A stretch of 64,000 nt of DNA, from the NCBI RefSeq assembly GCF_018282115.1, contig NZ_CP054306.1:3023488-3087487 (forward strand), written 5' to 3'. Both the position numbers and the translations under genes were made by a program. The stretch is from Synechocystis sp. PCC 7338 (lineage in GTDB: Bacteria > Cyanobacteriota > Cyanobacteriia > Cyanobacteriales > Microcystaceae). The notes under the pieces were generated by a model. It saw only the letters and a list, made by a program, of their open reading frames with translations, did no database searches and was not told the origin of the DNA. Below are positions 1 to 8,044 of this stretch, in pieces (the stretch's first letter is position 1; each line of letters opens with the position of its first letter).

Positions 1-363
1 GATTACCATGGTTTCTGTGGGGGCCAGTAACTCCAAAATGAAAGTGGCGTAAAGGTACTGAACTGTCACCGGCGGGTCCTTGCGCATGAACACCGCTTGG
101 CATGTAGTCAGAGACATCCACTGGGACTCAGACACTTCGTACCAAGGTTGGGAAACTTGCCAGTGGCCATCCACCAAACTCACCGGCTGAAGACGAACCG
201 CCGCCAACTTAGCCCAGGCTTGGCCATTGATAACCGATAAGTCCCCCACTGAGGTTACCAAAACTTCATGGCCCAGTTTTTGGGCTGCTTCCATCATGGC
301 CACAGTGGAATCATGGCCAGGATCGAGTTTTTCTAGGGGATCGACAATAAAAGCCAGTTTCAC
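1..363 (-). CDS. gshB: Glutathione synthetase, N-terminal part (cut by window edge)
   Basis: Only the first 121 codons lie in the window; the gene runs off the left edge. It begins with GTG at 363; an AAGGA lies about 10 nt upstream, and I see no better in-frame ATG. The protein opens MKLAFIVDPLEKLDPGHDST, then MMEAAQKLGHEV, which matches the N-terminal Rossmann-like domain of prokaryotic glutathione synthetases. These join gamma-glutamylcysteine to glycine using ATP in the cytoplasm. The ATP-grasp part is not visible. A glutaredoxin gene lies directly upstream on the same strand, which fits a glutathione-redox operon; that order is known for Synechocystis. Confidence 0.85.
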   Translation of the reverse strand, partial: MKLAFIVDPLEKLDPGHDSTVAMMEAAQKLGHEVLVTSVGDLSVINGQAWAKLAAVRLQPVSLVDGHWQVSQPWYEVSESQWMSLTTCQAVFMRKDPPVTVQYLYATFILELLAPTETMVI

Positions 364-442
364 AGGGTCAATATCCTTGGGATGGGGGCAAAAGCCGTAA
401 TGATTAAAGACAAATAGTACAAATACCGATTAGCTCGCCCAA

Positions 443-712
443 CTATTGAAGCAGGGGGTCTAATTTGCCGGCACTTTCCAGGGCGTAGATATCATCACAG
501 CCGCCAATGTGTTGGTCGTCAATAAAAATTTGGGGCAAGCTCCTTCTGCCGTTGGCCCTTTCTGCCATGGACTCTCTGGCTTCGTTATCGCCGTCAATGC
601 AATATTCTTGAAACTCTATCCCTTTACGTTTCAATAACGCCAGGGCTCTCATGCAAAAGGGGCAGGTGCTCCATGTATAAATTTCAACCTTTGCCGAAAC
701 AGCCATGGCCAT
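443..712 (-). CDS. grxC: Glutaredoxin (dithiol, CPFC active site)
   Basis: An 89-residue thioredoxin-fold protein. The active site is TWSTCPFC near residues 14-21, the cis-Pro segment is SLPQIFIDD, and the glutathione-binding GGCDD follows it. This is the class I dithiol glutaredoxin pattern (GrxC-like), which reduces protein disulfides and glutathione mixed disulfides. Two starts are possible, at 712 and at 706 (MAVSAK); the second gives 87 residues, nearer the usual length. It is followed on the same strand by gshB after about 80 bp, so the enzyme making glutathione and the protein using it are probably co-expressed. Confidence 0.93.
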   Translation of the reverse strand: MAMAVSAKVEIYTWSTCPFCMRALALLKRKGIEFQEYCIDGDNEARESMAERANGRRSLPQIFIDDQHIGGCDDIYALESAGKLDPLLQ

Positions 713-817
713 GCTTAATGTAAAGATTTGTACAGTTATGATTATAGCTGACCCTGTTCGTGGTTAGCGGTGAGCGACAAGCAATAATTGGCTGATCCTA
801 ATGGGCCATGCTCAATC

Positions 818-997
818 TTAAGGTAGCAATGGGCCGTTGGCGATCGCCGTAATGAAGGGAAACAGACCCATGGTTTCCATTGGCGCTGGCACCATTTCCC
901 CACGAAAGTCGAGAATTTGTACTAAAACTAGATAGGCTACAGCTAAAATAATCGAGATGGCACCGGTGACAATGGCCACAATTTTGCCTGAATCCAT
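818..997 (-). CDS. Small single-pass membrane protein, 59 aa
   Basis: A short ORF starting MDSGKIVAIVTG, with one strong hydrophobic helix at about residues 6-29 (IVAIVTGAISIILAVAYLVL). A proline- and methionine-containing tail ends in ANGPLLP. It fills the space between grxC and the divergent hydrolase gene and has no competing ORF of coding quality; the opposite and shifted frames look like noise. Small single-helix proteins of this kind are common in cyanobacterial thylakoids, but I cannot assign a function. Its support is the clean hydrophobic profile and the gene-like position. Confidence 0.68.
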   Translation of the reverse strand: MDSGKIVAIVTGAISIILAVAYLVLVQILDFRGEMVPAPMETMGLFPFITAIANGPLLP

Positions 998-1123
998 AGT
1001 GAGCTCCGCCCCAATTTCCCTGGGGAGATCTGTTTTCGCCTGATCCTACCACGGCTTCTCCAGGGGTTTTGGGACAGGCTTGTTCCTCCCCAACCACCGA
1101 TCGCCACTTTTGGCCAGCACCAT

Positions 1124-2020
1124 TTGACTATGATTTTTTCCTTAACTGTCCCCGTACCGGCATTTACCGAAGCAACGTCCTTGGAATGTTGGCGACAAAT
1201 GCAACAAGTTTCCTTGCCCGTCCATTGCTCCGATCGCCCCAGCCCCATTGCCGTGGACACTAACTATGTCGACCAGGGTCAGGGGGAAACGATGCTTTTC
1301 CTCCATGGCTTTGACAGTTCGGTGTTGGAATTTCGCCGCCTACTGCCCCTAATAAAAAAAGATTTTCGGGTGATCGCCGTCGATTTGTTGGGATTTGGCT
1401 TCACAACTAGATCTAAAACATTACCGCCTACTCCAGCTAACATCAAAATTCACCTAGATCATTTTTGGCAAACAGTTATTCAAGAACCAATTACCTTAGT
1501 GGGGGTGTCCATGGGGGGAGCAGTGGCCCTAGATTTTTGCCTCAGCTTTCCCGAACGAGTCAAAAAACTAGTGCTGATAGATAGTGCTGGTCTGGCCAAA
1601 CAACCCTTTGCCAGTCGGTTGATGTTTGCACCGGTTGATCGTTGGTTGACTAAATTTTTAGCTAATCCTAACGTGCGACAAAGCATTGGCCAGGCCGCCT
1701 ATTACGACCGGAATTTGGCCAGTGAGGATGCTCGCCGCTGTGCAGAAGCCCATTTAGCCTGTGCCGGTTGGAGTGACGGACTGATTGCCTTCACCAAAAG
1801 CGGCGGCTATGGCTCCTTTTCCCAGCAGTTGGGGCAAATTGCCTCACCGAGTCTGATTATTTGGGGTAAACAAGACAAAATTTTAGGCACTAAAGCCCCG
1901 GAGCAGTTCCGTCGCCTGTTGCCCCAGAGCCAACTACTCTGGCTTGATACCTGTGGCCATGTGCCTCACTTGGAACAACCGGAAGCCACCGCCGCTGCCC
2001 TCAGACAATTTTGTCTATGA
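1124..2020 (+). CDS. Alpha/beta-hydrolase fold protein
   Basis: A 298-residue alpha/beta hydrolase. Visible elements are the oxyanion segment LFLHGFDSS, the nucleophile elbow GVSMGGA (catalytic Ser), a late acidic strand IIWGKQDKI, and the catalytic His in CGHVPHLEQP. The N-terminal 40 residues before the fold are less conserved in type, so the start could be at 1130 (MIFSLTV) or slightly downstream. The substrate cannot be read from sequence; family members act as esterases, lipases or haloperoxidase-like enzymes. It is one of three related hydrolases in the window, with those at 8624-9505 and 35685-36470. Confidence 0.88.
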   Translation: MTMIFSLTVPVPAFTEATSLECWRQMQQVSLPVHCSDRPSPIAVDTNYVDQGQGETMLFLHGFDSSVLEFRRLLPLIKKDFRVIAVDLLGFGFTTRSKTLPPTPANIKIHLDHFWQTVIQEPITLVGVSMGGAVALDFCLSFPERVKKLVLIDSAGLAKQPFASRLMFAPVDRWLTKFLANPNVRQSIGQAAYYDRNLASEDARRCAEAHLACAGWSDGLIAFTKSGGYGSFSQQLGQIASPSLIIWGKQDKILGTKAPEQFRRLLPQSQLLWLDTCGHVPHLEQPEATAAALRQFCL

Positions 2021-2521
2021 CCACCAAGGTATAAAATCTTCTCCCTGGCTTTTAGAATTGAGATTAATAAAGGATAACTGCATCCAGCCGGGGGGATTTT
2101 CTTTAGGAAAGAATGGGAAAGGAGTATTATCGTTTACTTTGGTTGGCGCCCCATGCTGGTTCAAAACGTGGAACAAAACTAATTTACAAGTGAACTTATC
2201 GGCCCAATTATCATCTTCAAGTAATGATTTTTACTAGTACATACTTTGTTCGTTATCTAGGGTTGAAGAGCCTGTCTAATAAAGGTTTTGTAAACATTGA
2301 CAATACATGGTCTAACTGATTATGGTTGTCGGAGTTAAAAACAATTATAAAGGTGACTATCCCCACGAATTGTTTACTTTTCTGCTACTATGTCTTCTAT
2401 CCAACCAAAGATTATTTTCTCCTCAGTATCTATTTTGCACTGGTTCATCATTGCCTAAGATAATGTTGAAAATTTAATAATCTTTTGGTTGCCAAGGGTC
2501 CACATTTCACACTGCTACATA
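2021..2521. other. AT-rich intergenic stretch, no gene recognised
   Basis: About 500 bp between the hydrolase and the toxin-antitoxin pair. The short ORF overlapping the end of the hydrolase has no coding character. A TTGACA lies at 2297-2302 but has only a weak -10 (TATGGT, 18 nt further on), and the next gene starts 200 bp downstream, so I do not call it a promoter. No RNA gene, repeat or terminator was recognised. Confidence 0.5.
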
Positions 2522-2788
2522 ATGTCTATCAATGCTTACAAACTAGCTACGACATTGACAGAAGATGGCACGCTCCTGCTCCAGGATTTGCCGTGTCCAG
2601 CTGGTACTTCCGTAGAAGTTATTGTGTTGGTCGCTCCCCAGGGAATGGTTCTTCCCCAAGCTGAGAGGGCCCAAGGCCCTGCCCCCGGCAAAGTGGGGGA
2701 ATCTGGGGCTGACTATATGGCCGCCACTGCCGACACTATGACCGAATGGAATTCTGAAGCTGATAATTCTGCATATCGACACCTATGA
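2522..2788 (+). CDS. Putative antitoxin of a MazF/PemK-type pair
   Basis: An 88-residue protein from the ATG at 2522 (MSINAYKLATTL); a longer reading from 2489 is possible but adds residues with no pattern. The first 50 residues (ATTLTEDGTLLLQDLPCPAGTSVEVIVL) resemble the short beta-rich antitoxin domains that precede PemK-like toxins in cyanobacteria. The tail is acidic and low in structure. It overlaps the downstream toxin gene by four bases (ATGA), the usual translational coupling of type II toxin-antitoxin operons. The assignment rests mainly on this arrangement. Confidence 0.7.
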   Translation: MSINAYKLATTLTEDGTLLLQDLPCPAGTSVEVIVLVAPQGMVLPQAERAQGPAPGKVGESGADYMAATADTMTEWNSEADNSAYRHL

Positions 2789-3132
2789 ACACAATTTACG
2801 AACAATTTGACGTCGTCATTGTCCCAGTTCCCTTCACGGATAGGCAATCTGATATTCGTCGCCCCGCTTTAATTTTGTCTGACGCCCCTGCTTTTAATAA
2901 CCGCATTGGTCACAGTGTTATGGCTATGATCACCTCGGCTAAAAATGCTCCTTGGCCCCTCGATACTCCCATCGAAGATACCCGTTCAGCGGGCTTATTC
3001 ACTCCTTCTGTGGTGAGAATGAAACTGTTTACCCTGGAGCATAAGTACATCCTCGACTGCGTTGGTTCCCTATCCAAGCAAGACCGATTGATGGTTAAAA
3101 GCGCCTTTCCCCACGTTTTTAAGCTGAGTTAA
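2785..3132 (+). CDS. MazF/PemK-like endoribonuclease toxin
   Basis: A 115-residue protein with the PemK/MazF fold pattern. It has an early strand FDVVIVPVPFTDRQ, then DIRRPALILSD (the conserved RPALVL-type segment), a middle MITSAKNAPWP, and a late strand containing SVVRMKLFTLE. MazF-family toxins cut mRNA when released from their antitoxin. It is coupled to the upstream antitoxin gene by an ATGA overlap. Length is typical for the family (about 110-120 residues). Target specificity cannot be told from sequence. Confidence 0.85.
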   Translation: MNTIYEQFDVVIVPVPFTDRQSDIRRPALILSDAPAFNNRIGHSVMAMITSAKNAPWPLDTPIEDTRSAGLFTPSVVRMKLFTLEHKYILDCVGSLSKQDRLMVKSAFPHVFKLS

Positions 3133-3164
3133 GTTAATTAATTCATGGGATTGTCATCGGGTTT

Positions 3165-4532
3165 TTATGACCCCACTACCCCAAACCCCATCAAGTTATC
3201 CAATTCTTGGTATTCCGGTGGGCGATGATGGGTGGGTTTTCCCCTGCGTATTACTAGGCGATCGCCTTGGGAACGGGAGAAAAGCTCACTGAAGTGACGG
3301 GCTGGAAAGATGACAAAATCTGCTGGGCCATCTACAGCGAGGCAACCATGACCGACAAGTCCCATTAATTGGGCCGGGGTGTGATTGACGGTGGCACACC
3401 AGCGACCGTAGGGGGGATCCAGTTGGCCAATGCGTACGGATTGGTTCAATACTTCCAGGCCATCATGGTCGCCAAAGGGAAAAAACGGATCCCGACAGTT
3501 ATCACTGGCAAATACGAGGGGAATACCCTGAGCTTGAATGGCATGAACTTTGGTAATGCCCCGCCAGGCCGGTTCCTGGGGCTGATCGCGGCCCTGGAGA
3601 TACAGGTTGCACAGGGGCAAACTAATGATGGCAATATTGGCCTGCTTGACTAAATCCAGAGTTTGCTGGACTTGCTGGGGGGATTGCACATCCAAACTGC
3701 AACAGTGCCCACAGACAATTTGACCGGTAAAACCAACTTTTAAGGCGATGGCGGCTACTTGATGTAACACTCGGGAGCGGCGATCGCCATTTTCATCGAC
3801 GTGGAGGTCAATGGCTAAATTCCTGGTCTGGGCGAGGCTAAACAGACGGGTTAACTGGGCCTCCACCTGGGGGCCGGCATAGGCCACTCCCCCTAAAATT
3901 CCTCCCCACTCTGTCATCTGATCGGCCAACTTTTCTGCCTCTGGAGTGAGGTAATAGTCTGTGGTGACCATGGCCACCCCCTGCAACGTCAGGCGATCGA
4001 CCCAGGTCTGGCGCAGTTGACGAAAAACCTCCCAAACCATTTGTCCCCTCTGCCCTGCGGATTCCAAGTGAGTCCGCACAGCCACTGTGCCGTGGGCGTA
4101 ACTACACCGGAGACCAAATTCCATTCTGCGGTAAACATCCTCCGGCTGCCGATGGTTGGCCGCATCCCGTTGGGTGCTGGCAATGGCCCCGGCAAAGGTT
4201 CCATTCCCATTGGGCGATCGCCCCCAGATATGGCCCTTATCCAGGTGAGTATGCATATCCACAAAACAAGGCAAGATCATTCTTCTACCTAAATTCACCC
4301 TGGGGACATCATCGTCGGTAACTAAGTCGAGCTCTTCCCCTTGCCCAACAGCAATGATATTTTTGATTTTGCCGTCGGCAATTTCCAGATTATAAAGTCC
4401 TAAATCTTCCCAGGGACTGGGGAACTGAAAATTTTCGGGAAAATTTACCTTGATTTTAACCAAATTAGGAAGAATATGGGCATTTTCAAGCCAATAGTGG
4501 CCATTACTTGGAAAAGCCAGAGGGGAAGACAT
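3165..4532 (-). CDS. Amidohydrolase, cytosine deaminase-like
   Basis: A 455-residue metal-dependent amidohydrolase of the cytosine deaminase/CodA type. PCFVDMHTHLDKGH carries the HxH metal pair, LAIDLHVDENGD another metal-ligand His and a conserved Glu/Asp region, VCGHCCSL another His, and FASDNCRDPF the late catalytic Asp. It would remove an amino group from a heterocyclic base or hydrolyse a cyclic amide in the cytoplasm. I take the ATG at 4532 (MSSPLAFP). An upstream TTG at 4637 would add 35 residues without family resemblance. The next gene starts divergently 165 bp away. Confidence 0.8.
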   Translation of the reverse strand: MSSPLAFPSNGHYWLENAHILPNLVKIKVNFPENFQFPSPWEDLGLYNLEIADGKIKNIIAVGQGEELDLVTDDDVPRVNLGRRMILPCFVDMHTHLDKGHIWGRSPNGNGTFAGAIASTQRDAANHRQPEDVYRRMEFGLRCSYAHGTVAVRTHLESAGQRGQMVWEVFRQLRQTWVDRLTLQGVAMVTTDYYLTPEAEKLADQMTEWGGILGGVAYAGPQVEAQLTRLFSLAQTRNLAIDLHVDENGDRRSRVLHQVAAIALKVGFTGQIVCGHCCSLDVQSPQQVQQTLDLVKQANIAIISLPLCNLYLQGRDQPQEPAWRGITKVHAIQAQGIPLVFASDNCRDPFFPFGDHDGLEVLNQSVRIGQLDPPYGRWCATVNHTPAQLMGLVGHGCLAVDGPADFVIFPARHFSELFSRSQGDRLVIRRGKPTHHRPPEYQELDNLMGFGVVGS

Positions 4533-4696
4533 AAAAATTTTAATTAGTTTGCCGTTGGAGCAACTCAGGGCCAAGCCCCGGCGCCTTACATTACTCTCCA
4601 GAAAAAAATTTAGCCCCTGTTGGAGATTAGATGCCAATTTTCCTAGAACATTGACCAGTATAATAGCCGGATTATCTGCCCTTTACCGACTTTGCC

Positions 4697-5125
4697 ATGA
4701 TTACCAGGGAAACTTTGCCCATTTATCTACAACGCCTGTGGCGGAATGCAATGGTGCGCTGGTGGATCATCGGCATTATCGCCATGGTCTTTAACGTTGT
4801 CCTGCTGGATTGGTTTAAGGTGTCCCTCGGCATGACCCTTACCTGGGCTTCTGTCCTCTCTGCTGAAGTTATTACCATTATTCGCTACGGGGCGATCGAC
4901 CTCTGGGTCTTTCGTAATCCCAGTCTTTCTTGGCAACGCTGTTGGGAATACCATGTGGCTAACTTTAGTGGCTTTTTTCTCTGGAGTTTCATTATTGTGA
5001 TCTTGGGCAATAAGCTGGGCTGGGATCATAAAATAGCGGCGATCGTAGCCACCATGATTACCGTTTTTTGGAGCATGGCCACCAACTTTCTTTGGGTCTG
5101 GCGTAAACCAAAAAAGAAAGCTTAA
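4697..5125 (+). CDS. GtrA-like small membrane protein
   Basis: A 142-residue integral membrane protein with about four hydrophobic segments (IIGIIAMVFNVVLLDWF, then VLSAEVITIIRYGAIDLWVF, a third around FSGFFLWSFIIVILG, a fourth AAIVATMITVFWSMATNFLWVW) and a basic C-terminus RKPKKKA. Size and topology match GtrA-like proteins, which are thought to help move lipid-linked sugars across membranes. A large multi-pass protein begins 35 bp downstream on the same strand, so the two may form a glycolipid or cell-wall sugar unit. The substrate is unknown. Confidence 0.72.
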   Translation: MITRETLPIYLQRLWRNAMVRWWIIGIIAMVFNVVLLDWFKVSLGMTLTWASVLSAEVITIIRYGAIDLWVFRNPSLSWQRCWEYHVANFSGFFLWSFIIVILGNKLGWDHKIAAIVATMITVFWSMATNFLWVWRKPKKKA

Positions 5126-5160
5126 TTTACAGCCCATTGGTGTAAGGGAAGGGACAGATA

Positions 5161-6603
5161 ATGGTAGGTAAAATTTTTTACTTCATTAACGACGAAAAAA
5201 ATCTTAAATACTGCTTTTTAATCGCAATAGCTGTCACTTTAGGGATTTTTTTGCTCAAGTTCTTCGTCACTGGTTTTGGGGTGTACGGTGATGGATTAGG
5301 CTATTACACCCCCTTGAGGTCTTTATTATTTGATGGCAACCTCAGGGTAGATAACGAATACAGATATTACGCTGAAACGGCAGGACAATTTAACAGCAGT
5401 CCCCGGGTATTTGGCCCCATTCCAGAATACAGCAAATACACGGTAGGTCTAGGCATAGTTCTGTTACCATTCTTTGCCTTAGGCCATCTTGTTGCTCTGA
5501 TTTTACATCAGTTTAATAGCACTATTCCCATCAATGGCATGTCCTGGCCCTATGAGTTATTTTACTGTTTAGGAAGCATTAGTTTAGGTATCATTGGTTT
5601 AGCCTTGAGTTATTTGTTTGCTCGGCGTTATTTTTCCCACCTCAATTGTTTATTGGCAGTGGCAGGAATTTGGTTTGCTTCACCATTGAGCTACTACCTA
5701 TTCCTGGAAGTATCCATGTCCCACGCGGTTTCTGCTTTTCTGATCGCCTTATTTTTATACGGCATATTCACTAAACCTTGGTTAAACAATGGCCGTTGGC
5801 AAATTGTCCTTGGGATGATGATCGCCTTTGCCGCTTGGGTCAGGCCCCAGGATGTGCTGTTTTTTTTCGCACCGATATTGGTGGCAACGATTGGTTTTGA
5901 AGCGGAATTATCGAACAAAAAAGAACAGAATTTAGCAGCTATTAATTGGAGCAAAGCGAGTCAAACTATTTTTATCAATATTACTAAGAGAGAATTTTGG
6001 CAACCACTGCTAGTAATGCTGACAGTGGCTGTGTTAATGCAAATTCCCCAGCTATTAATTTATCTTTGGCAGTATGGCGGCATTGACCGCATTCCCTATC
6101 TAGAGGAAGGACAAGCCACAGGCCATGGAAGCAGTTTTAATTGGTTGCAACCATCCCTTTGGCAAGTATTATTCTCCGGTCACCGGGGCCTATTTATTTG
6201 GCATCCCATAACTTTACTGGCGGTGGTTGGCTTCGTGCTGAGTTGGCGACTATTGCCCCGTTTAAACACTATTTTCTTGGTAACTTTCTTAGCTCAAGTT
6301 TATTTTATTGCCGCCTGGTGGTCTTGGTGGCAGGGGGCTAGTGTAGGGGGGAGAATGTTTAGTAATTGCACTTTTTTATTTGTGTTTGGGATAGCCCGTT
6401 TTTGGCAAAAATTTCCCCGTCAACGCTGGCAGAAATGGGCGGTTTTTGTCACAGCTATTTTTGCTTTTTGGAATATGCTAATTGTTTTGCAGTATCAGTC
6501 CGGCATGATTCCACCAGAAGCTCCGGTAACGTTAGTGGAACTATACCAAAATCAATTTAGGGTCATTCCTTTTTTTATTAATCATCTTCTGAGTAAGTTT
6601 TGA
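5161..6603 (+). CDS. Polytopic membrane protein, possible glycosyltransferase
   Basis: A 480-residue protein with about ten or more predicted membrane segments spread along its length. After the first helix comes GVYGDGLGYYTPLRSL, where the acidic residue in the first loop is in the position typical of lipid-dependent GT-C glycosyltransferases. I do not recognise a specific family. Together with the preceding GtrA-like gene it suggests transfer of a sugar from a polyprenyl carrier. The stop codon at 6603 is only eight bases from the left end of an insertion sequence; the gene looks complete, with hydrophobic and aromatic residues up to the end (FFINHLLSKF). Confidence 0.65.
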   Translation: MVGKIFYFINDEKNLKYCFLIAIAVTLGIFLLKFFVTGFGVYGDGLGYYTPLRSLLFDGNLRVDNEYRYYAETAGQFNSSPRVFGPIPEYSKYTVGLGIVLLPFFALGHLVALILHQFNSTIPINGMSWPYELFYCLGSISLGIIGLALSYLFARRYFSHLNCLLAVAGIWFASPLSYYLFLEVSMSHAVSAFLIALFLYGIFTKPWLNNGRWQIVLGMMIAFAAWVRPQDVLFFFAPILVATIGFEAELSNKKEQNLAAINWSKASQTIFINITKREFWQPLLVMLTVAVLMQIPQLLIYLWQYGGIDRIPYLEEGQATGHGSSFNWLQPSLWQVLFSGHRGLFIWHPITLLAVVGFVLSWRLLPRLNTIFLVTFLAQVYFIAAWWSWWQGASVGGRMFSNCTFLFVFGIARFWQKFPRQRWQKWAVFVTAIFAFWNMLIVLQYQSGMIPPEAPVTLVELYQNQFRVIPFFINHLLSKF

Positions 6604-6631
6604 AGCTGAACTATAGCAAATGACGAGATAG

Positions 6632-7081
6632 TTAGGACAGTTCTCTCAACGCTATATCCAATGCAGAAATCAGCGATTCTCCATTACTAACAAGTTGGGA
6701 AACATAACGTTTTAGTCTCGCCCAGAACTTCTCAATTTTGTTCAAGTCTGGTGAATATGGTGGTAAAAATATAACCTCACACCCAGCTTTTGCTACCAAT
6801 GCCTTTATTCTTTCTTTCGGATGAAAGCTTGCATTATCCATGATTAGTATCTGACCTGGTATTAACTCTGGTAATAACATTTCTTCTATCCACGTGCATA
6901 CTACTTGAGCGTTACAGTATCCTTCAAATATCATTGGAGCTATTGTTGTTCCATTCCACCAACAACTTATTATGCTGACTCTCTTGGTTCTATGTCCTAA
7001 TTTGCTCGCCTTTAATCTCTCTGATTTATGACAGTACCCATAGGGGTAGTCTAGAGTGTCATCTAGACCGGCTTGATCCAT
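6632..7081 (-). CDS. IS630-type transposase, DDE catalytic reading frame
   Basis: This frame carries the catalytic core. MDQAGLDD holds the first catalytic Asp, ILIMDNASFH the second, and LPPYSPDLNKIEKFW the third acidic residue (Glu), the DDE pattern of IS630/Tc1 transposases. The open frame continues upstream of the listed Met, to about 7165, where it joins the first frame at the A9 run. On its own it lacks a DNA-binding domain, so it is almost certainly made as a fusion or is inactive. Confidence 0.8.
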   Translation of the reverse strand: MDQAGLDDTLDYPYGYCHKSERLKASKLGHRTKRVSIISCWWNGTTIAPMIFEGYCNAQVVCTWIEEMLLPELIPGQILIMDNASFHPKERIKALVAKAGCEVIFLPPYSPDLNKIEKFWARLKRYVSQLVSNGESLISALDIALRELS

Positions 7082-7121
7082 ATAAATCAGTTTTTCTGCC
7101 GCATATTGCTTGATTTCATCT

Positions 7122-7502
7122 TCAAATGCCTTTCTCGCTTCCTCTTCTATTTCCCTGTAAATATAAGTTTTTTTTTCTAGTAAACCCTATTTTCTTTAGA
7201 GCCTTACTTATTCTTATTCTACTTACAGGCTCTGGCCATTTTTCTGCCATTTGTTTTTGCGTTAAATGACCGTTCTCCTCCGCAAATTCTCTGAATTTAT
7301 CCAAATCATCTATTTTCGGTCGTGGACCACGCTCATAATCTCTCTTCGCGGCTACACTTCCTGTTTCTTTCTTCTTTTTTATCCATAGGTCTAAGGTGTT
7401 GCGACTAATGTTCAGTGTTCGGCAGACATGGCTTTTCTTCTCTCCTTTTTCTACTGCACTTACCGCTTTCTCTCTTAGATCTACACTGTAGGGGGCTGGC
7501 AT
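7122..7502 (-). CDS. IS630-type transposase, N-terminal reading frame
   Basis: This 126-codon frame encodes the DNA-binding part of the transposase. It opens MPAPYSVDLREKAVSAVEKG, followed by a helix-turn-helix (VCRTLNISRNTLDLWIKK) and a second helix-turn-helix-like region ending KKIGFTRKKN. After a run of nine A residues (complement of 7168-7176) the frame diverges from family sequence and stops. In the neighbouring frame the expected sequence continues (KTYIYREIEEE) into the DDE part at 6632-7081. Full-length transposase would need a net loss of one A or an equivalent +1 shift at this run. Confidence 0.8.
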   Translation of the reverse strand: MPAPYSVDLREKAVSAVEKGEKKSHVCRTLNISRNTLDLWIKKKKETGSVAAKRDYERGPRPKIDDLDKFREFAEENGHLTQKQMAEKWPEPVSRIRISKALKKIGFTRKKNLYLQGNRRGSEKGI

Positions 7503-7735
7503 CGCTTTTTTCCTAACTCTTTCCCTACATTATGTCCTAACCTTAGCAATCTTTGCTATATCCAAAACTGAATTAAAAATTTCTTGATAATTAGTATTTG
7601 CAATACTTGGCAACTGATTTACTGATGTCGTGTAAAGTAGGGCAGTCACCCCGGATAGCCTATTTTCCCAAACTTTGAGCCTGTGGCAGGACGAACGCAA
7701 AAAAGATTGTTTTTTCTTGCTCCTTGAGGCATAAT

Positions 7736-7754
7736 GAAAATGATTTGCAATAGT
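7736..7754 (+). promoter_or_regulatory. Fur-box-like sequence upstream of bfd
   Basis: The 19 bases GAAAATGATTTGCAATAGT agree at 12 positions with the classical Fur box GATAATGATAATCATTATC. The site ends 40 bp before the bfd start codon, a suitable place for an operator. Bfd-type ferredoxins are commonly iron-regulated, so repression by Fur under iron sufficiency is plausible, but the match is partial and AT-rich sequence gives such hits by chance. Confidence 0.4.
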
Positions 7755-7794
7755 CTTTATTAAATTTCCCATCAAAATTTACGGAAAAGCCCTT

Positions 7795-7971
7795 ATGTAT
7801 ATCTGCGTTTGCCGGGGTATCAGCGATAAGCAAATTGAAGCCGCCGCCCAGCAGGGTATTACTTCCTTGGAAGAGTTGTCTGAGTCCATGGGGGTAGGGG
7901 CTGACTGTGGCGTGTGTCAGGGCCATGCCTGTCAGGTGCTGGAGGCGATCGCCAGACAAAAAGTAACCTGA
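7795..7971 (+). CDS. bfd: Bacterioferritin-associated ferredoxin-like protein
   Basis: A 58-residue protein with the Bfd [2Fe-2S] pattern: MYICVCRGISDKQI with the first two cysteines (C4 and C6), and ADCGVCQGHAC with the second pair (C38 and C41) and one more Cys nearby. Bfd reduces and mobilises ferric iron stored in bacterioferritin. Length and cysteine spacing fit the family. It starts at the ATG at 7795 and stops at TGA 7969-7971. It is monocistronic, converges with the DUF192 gene, and has a Fur-box-like sequence 40 bp upstream. Confidence 0.88.
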   Translation: MYICVCRGISDKQIEAAAQQGITSLEELSESMGVGADCGVCQGHACQVLEAIARQKVT

Positions 7972-8044
7972 GGTGAGGGTTCAAAAAAAACAAAAAGAGC
8001 CGGATTAAGGAAAATTATATCAATAACACATTAGACCATCGAGC

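Larger units (their letters stand above)
6612..7560 (-). mobile_element. IS630/Tc1-type insertion sequence, about 945 bp between TA targets
   Basis: Both ends begin TATAGCAAA and, after ten to eleven variable bases, contain GTTAGGACA, giving 28-bp imperfect terminal inverted repeats (6612-6639 and, inverted, 7533-7560). The terminal TA dinucleotides are the target duplication typical of IS630/Tc1/mariner elements. The single transposase gene reads on the minus strand in two frames. Size and ends resemble the Synechocystis ISY100 group. The insertion lies immediately after a membrane-protein gene without breaking it. Confidence 0.85.

Noticed and set aside
2297-2326. TTGACA with weak -10 as promoter of the MazF-type pair
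   Set aside because: The -10 is poor (TATGGT), and the first gene is about 200 bp downstream.
4533-4637. Upstream TTG start extending the amidohydrolase by 35 residues
   Set aside because: The added residues do not resemble the family and the start codon is poor; the ATG at 4532 fits the usual length.
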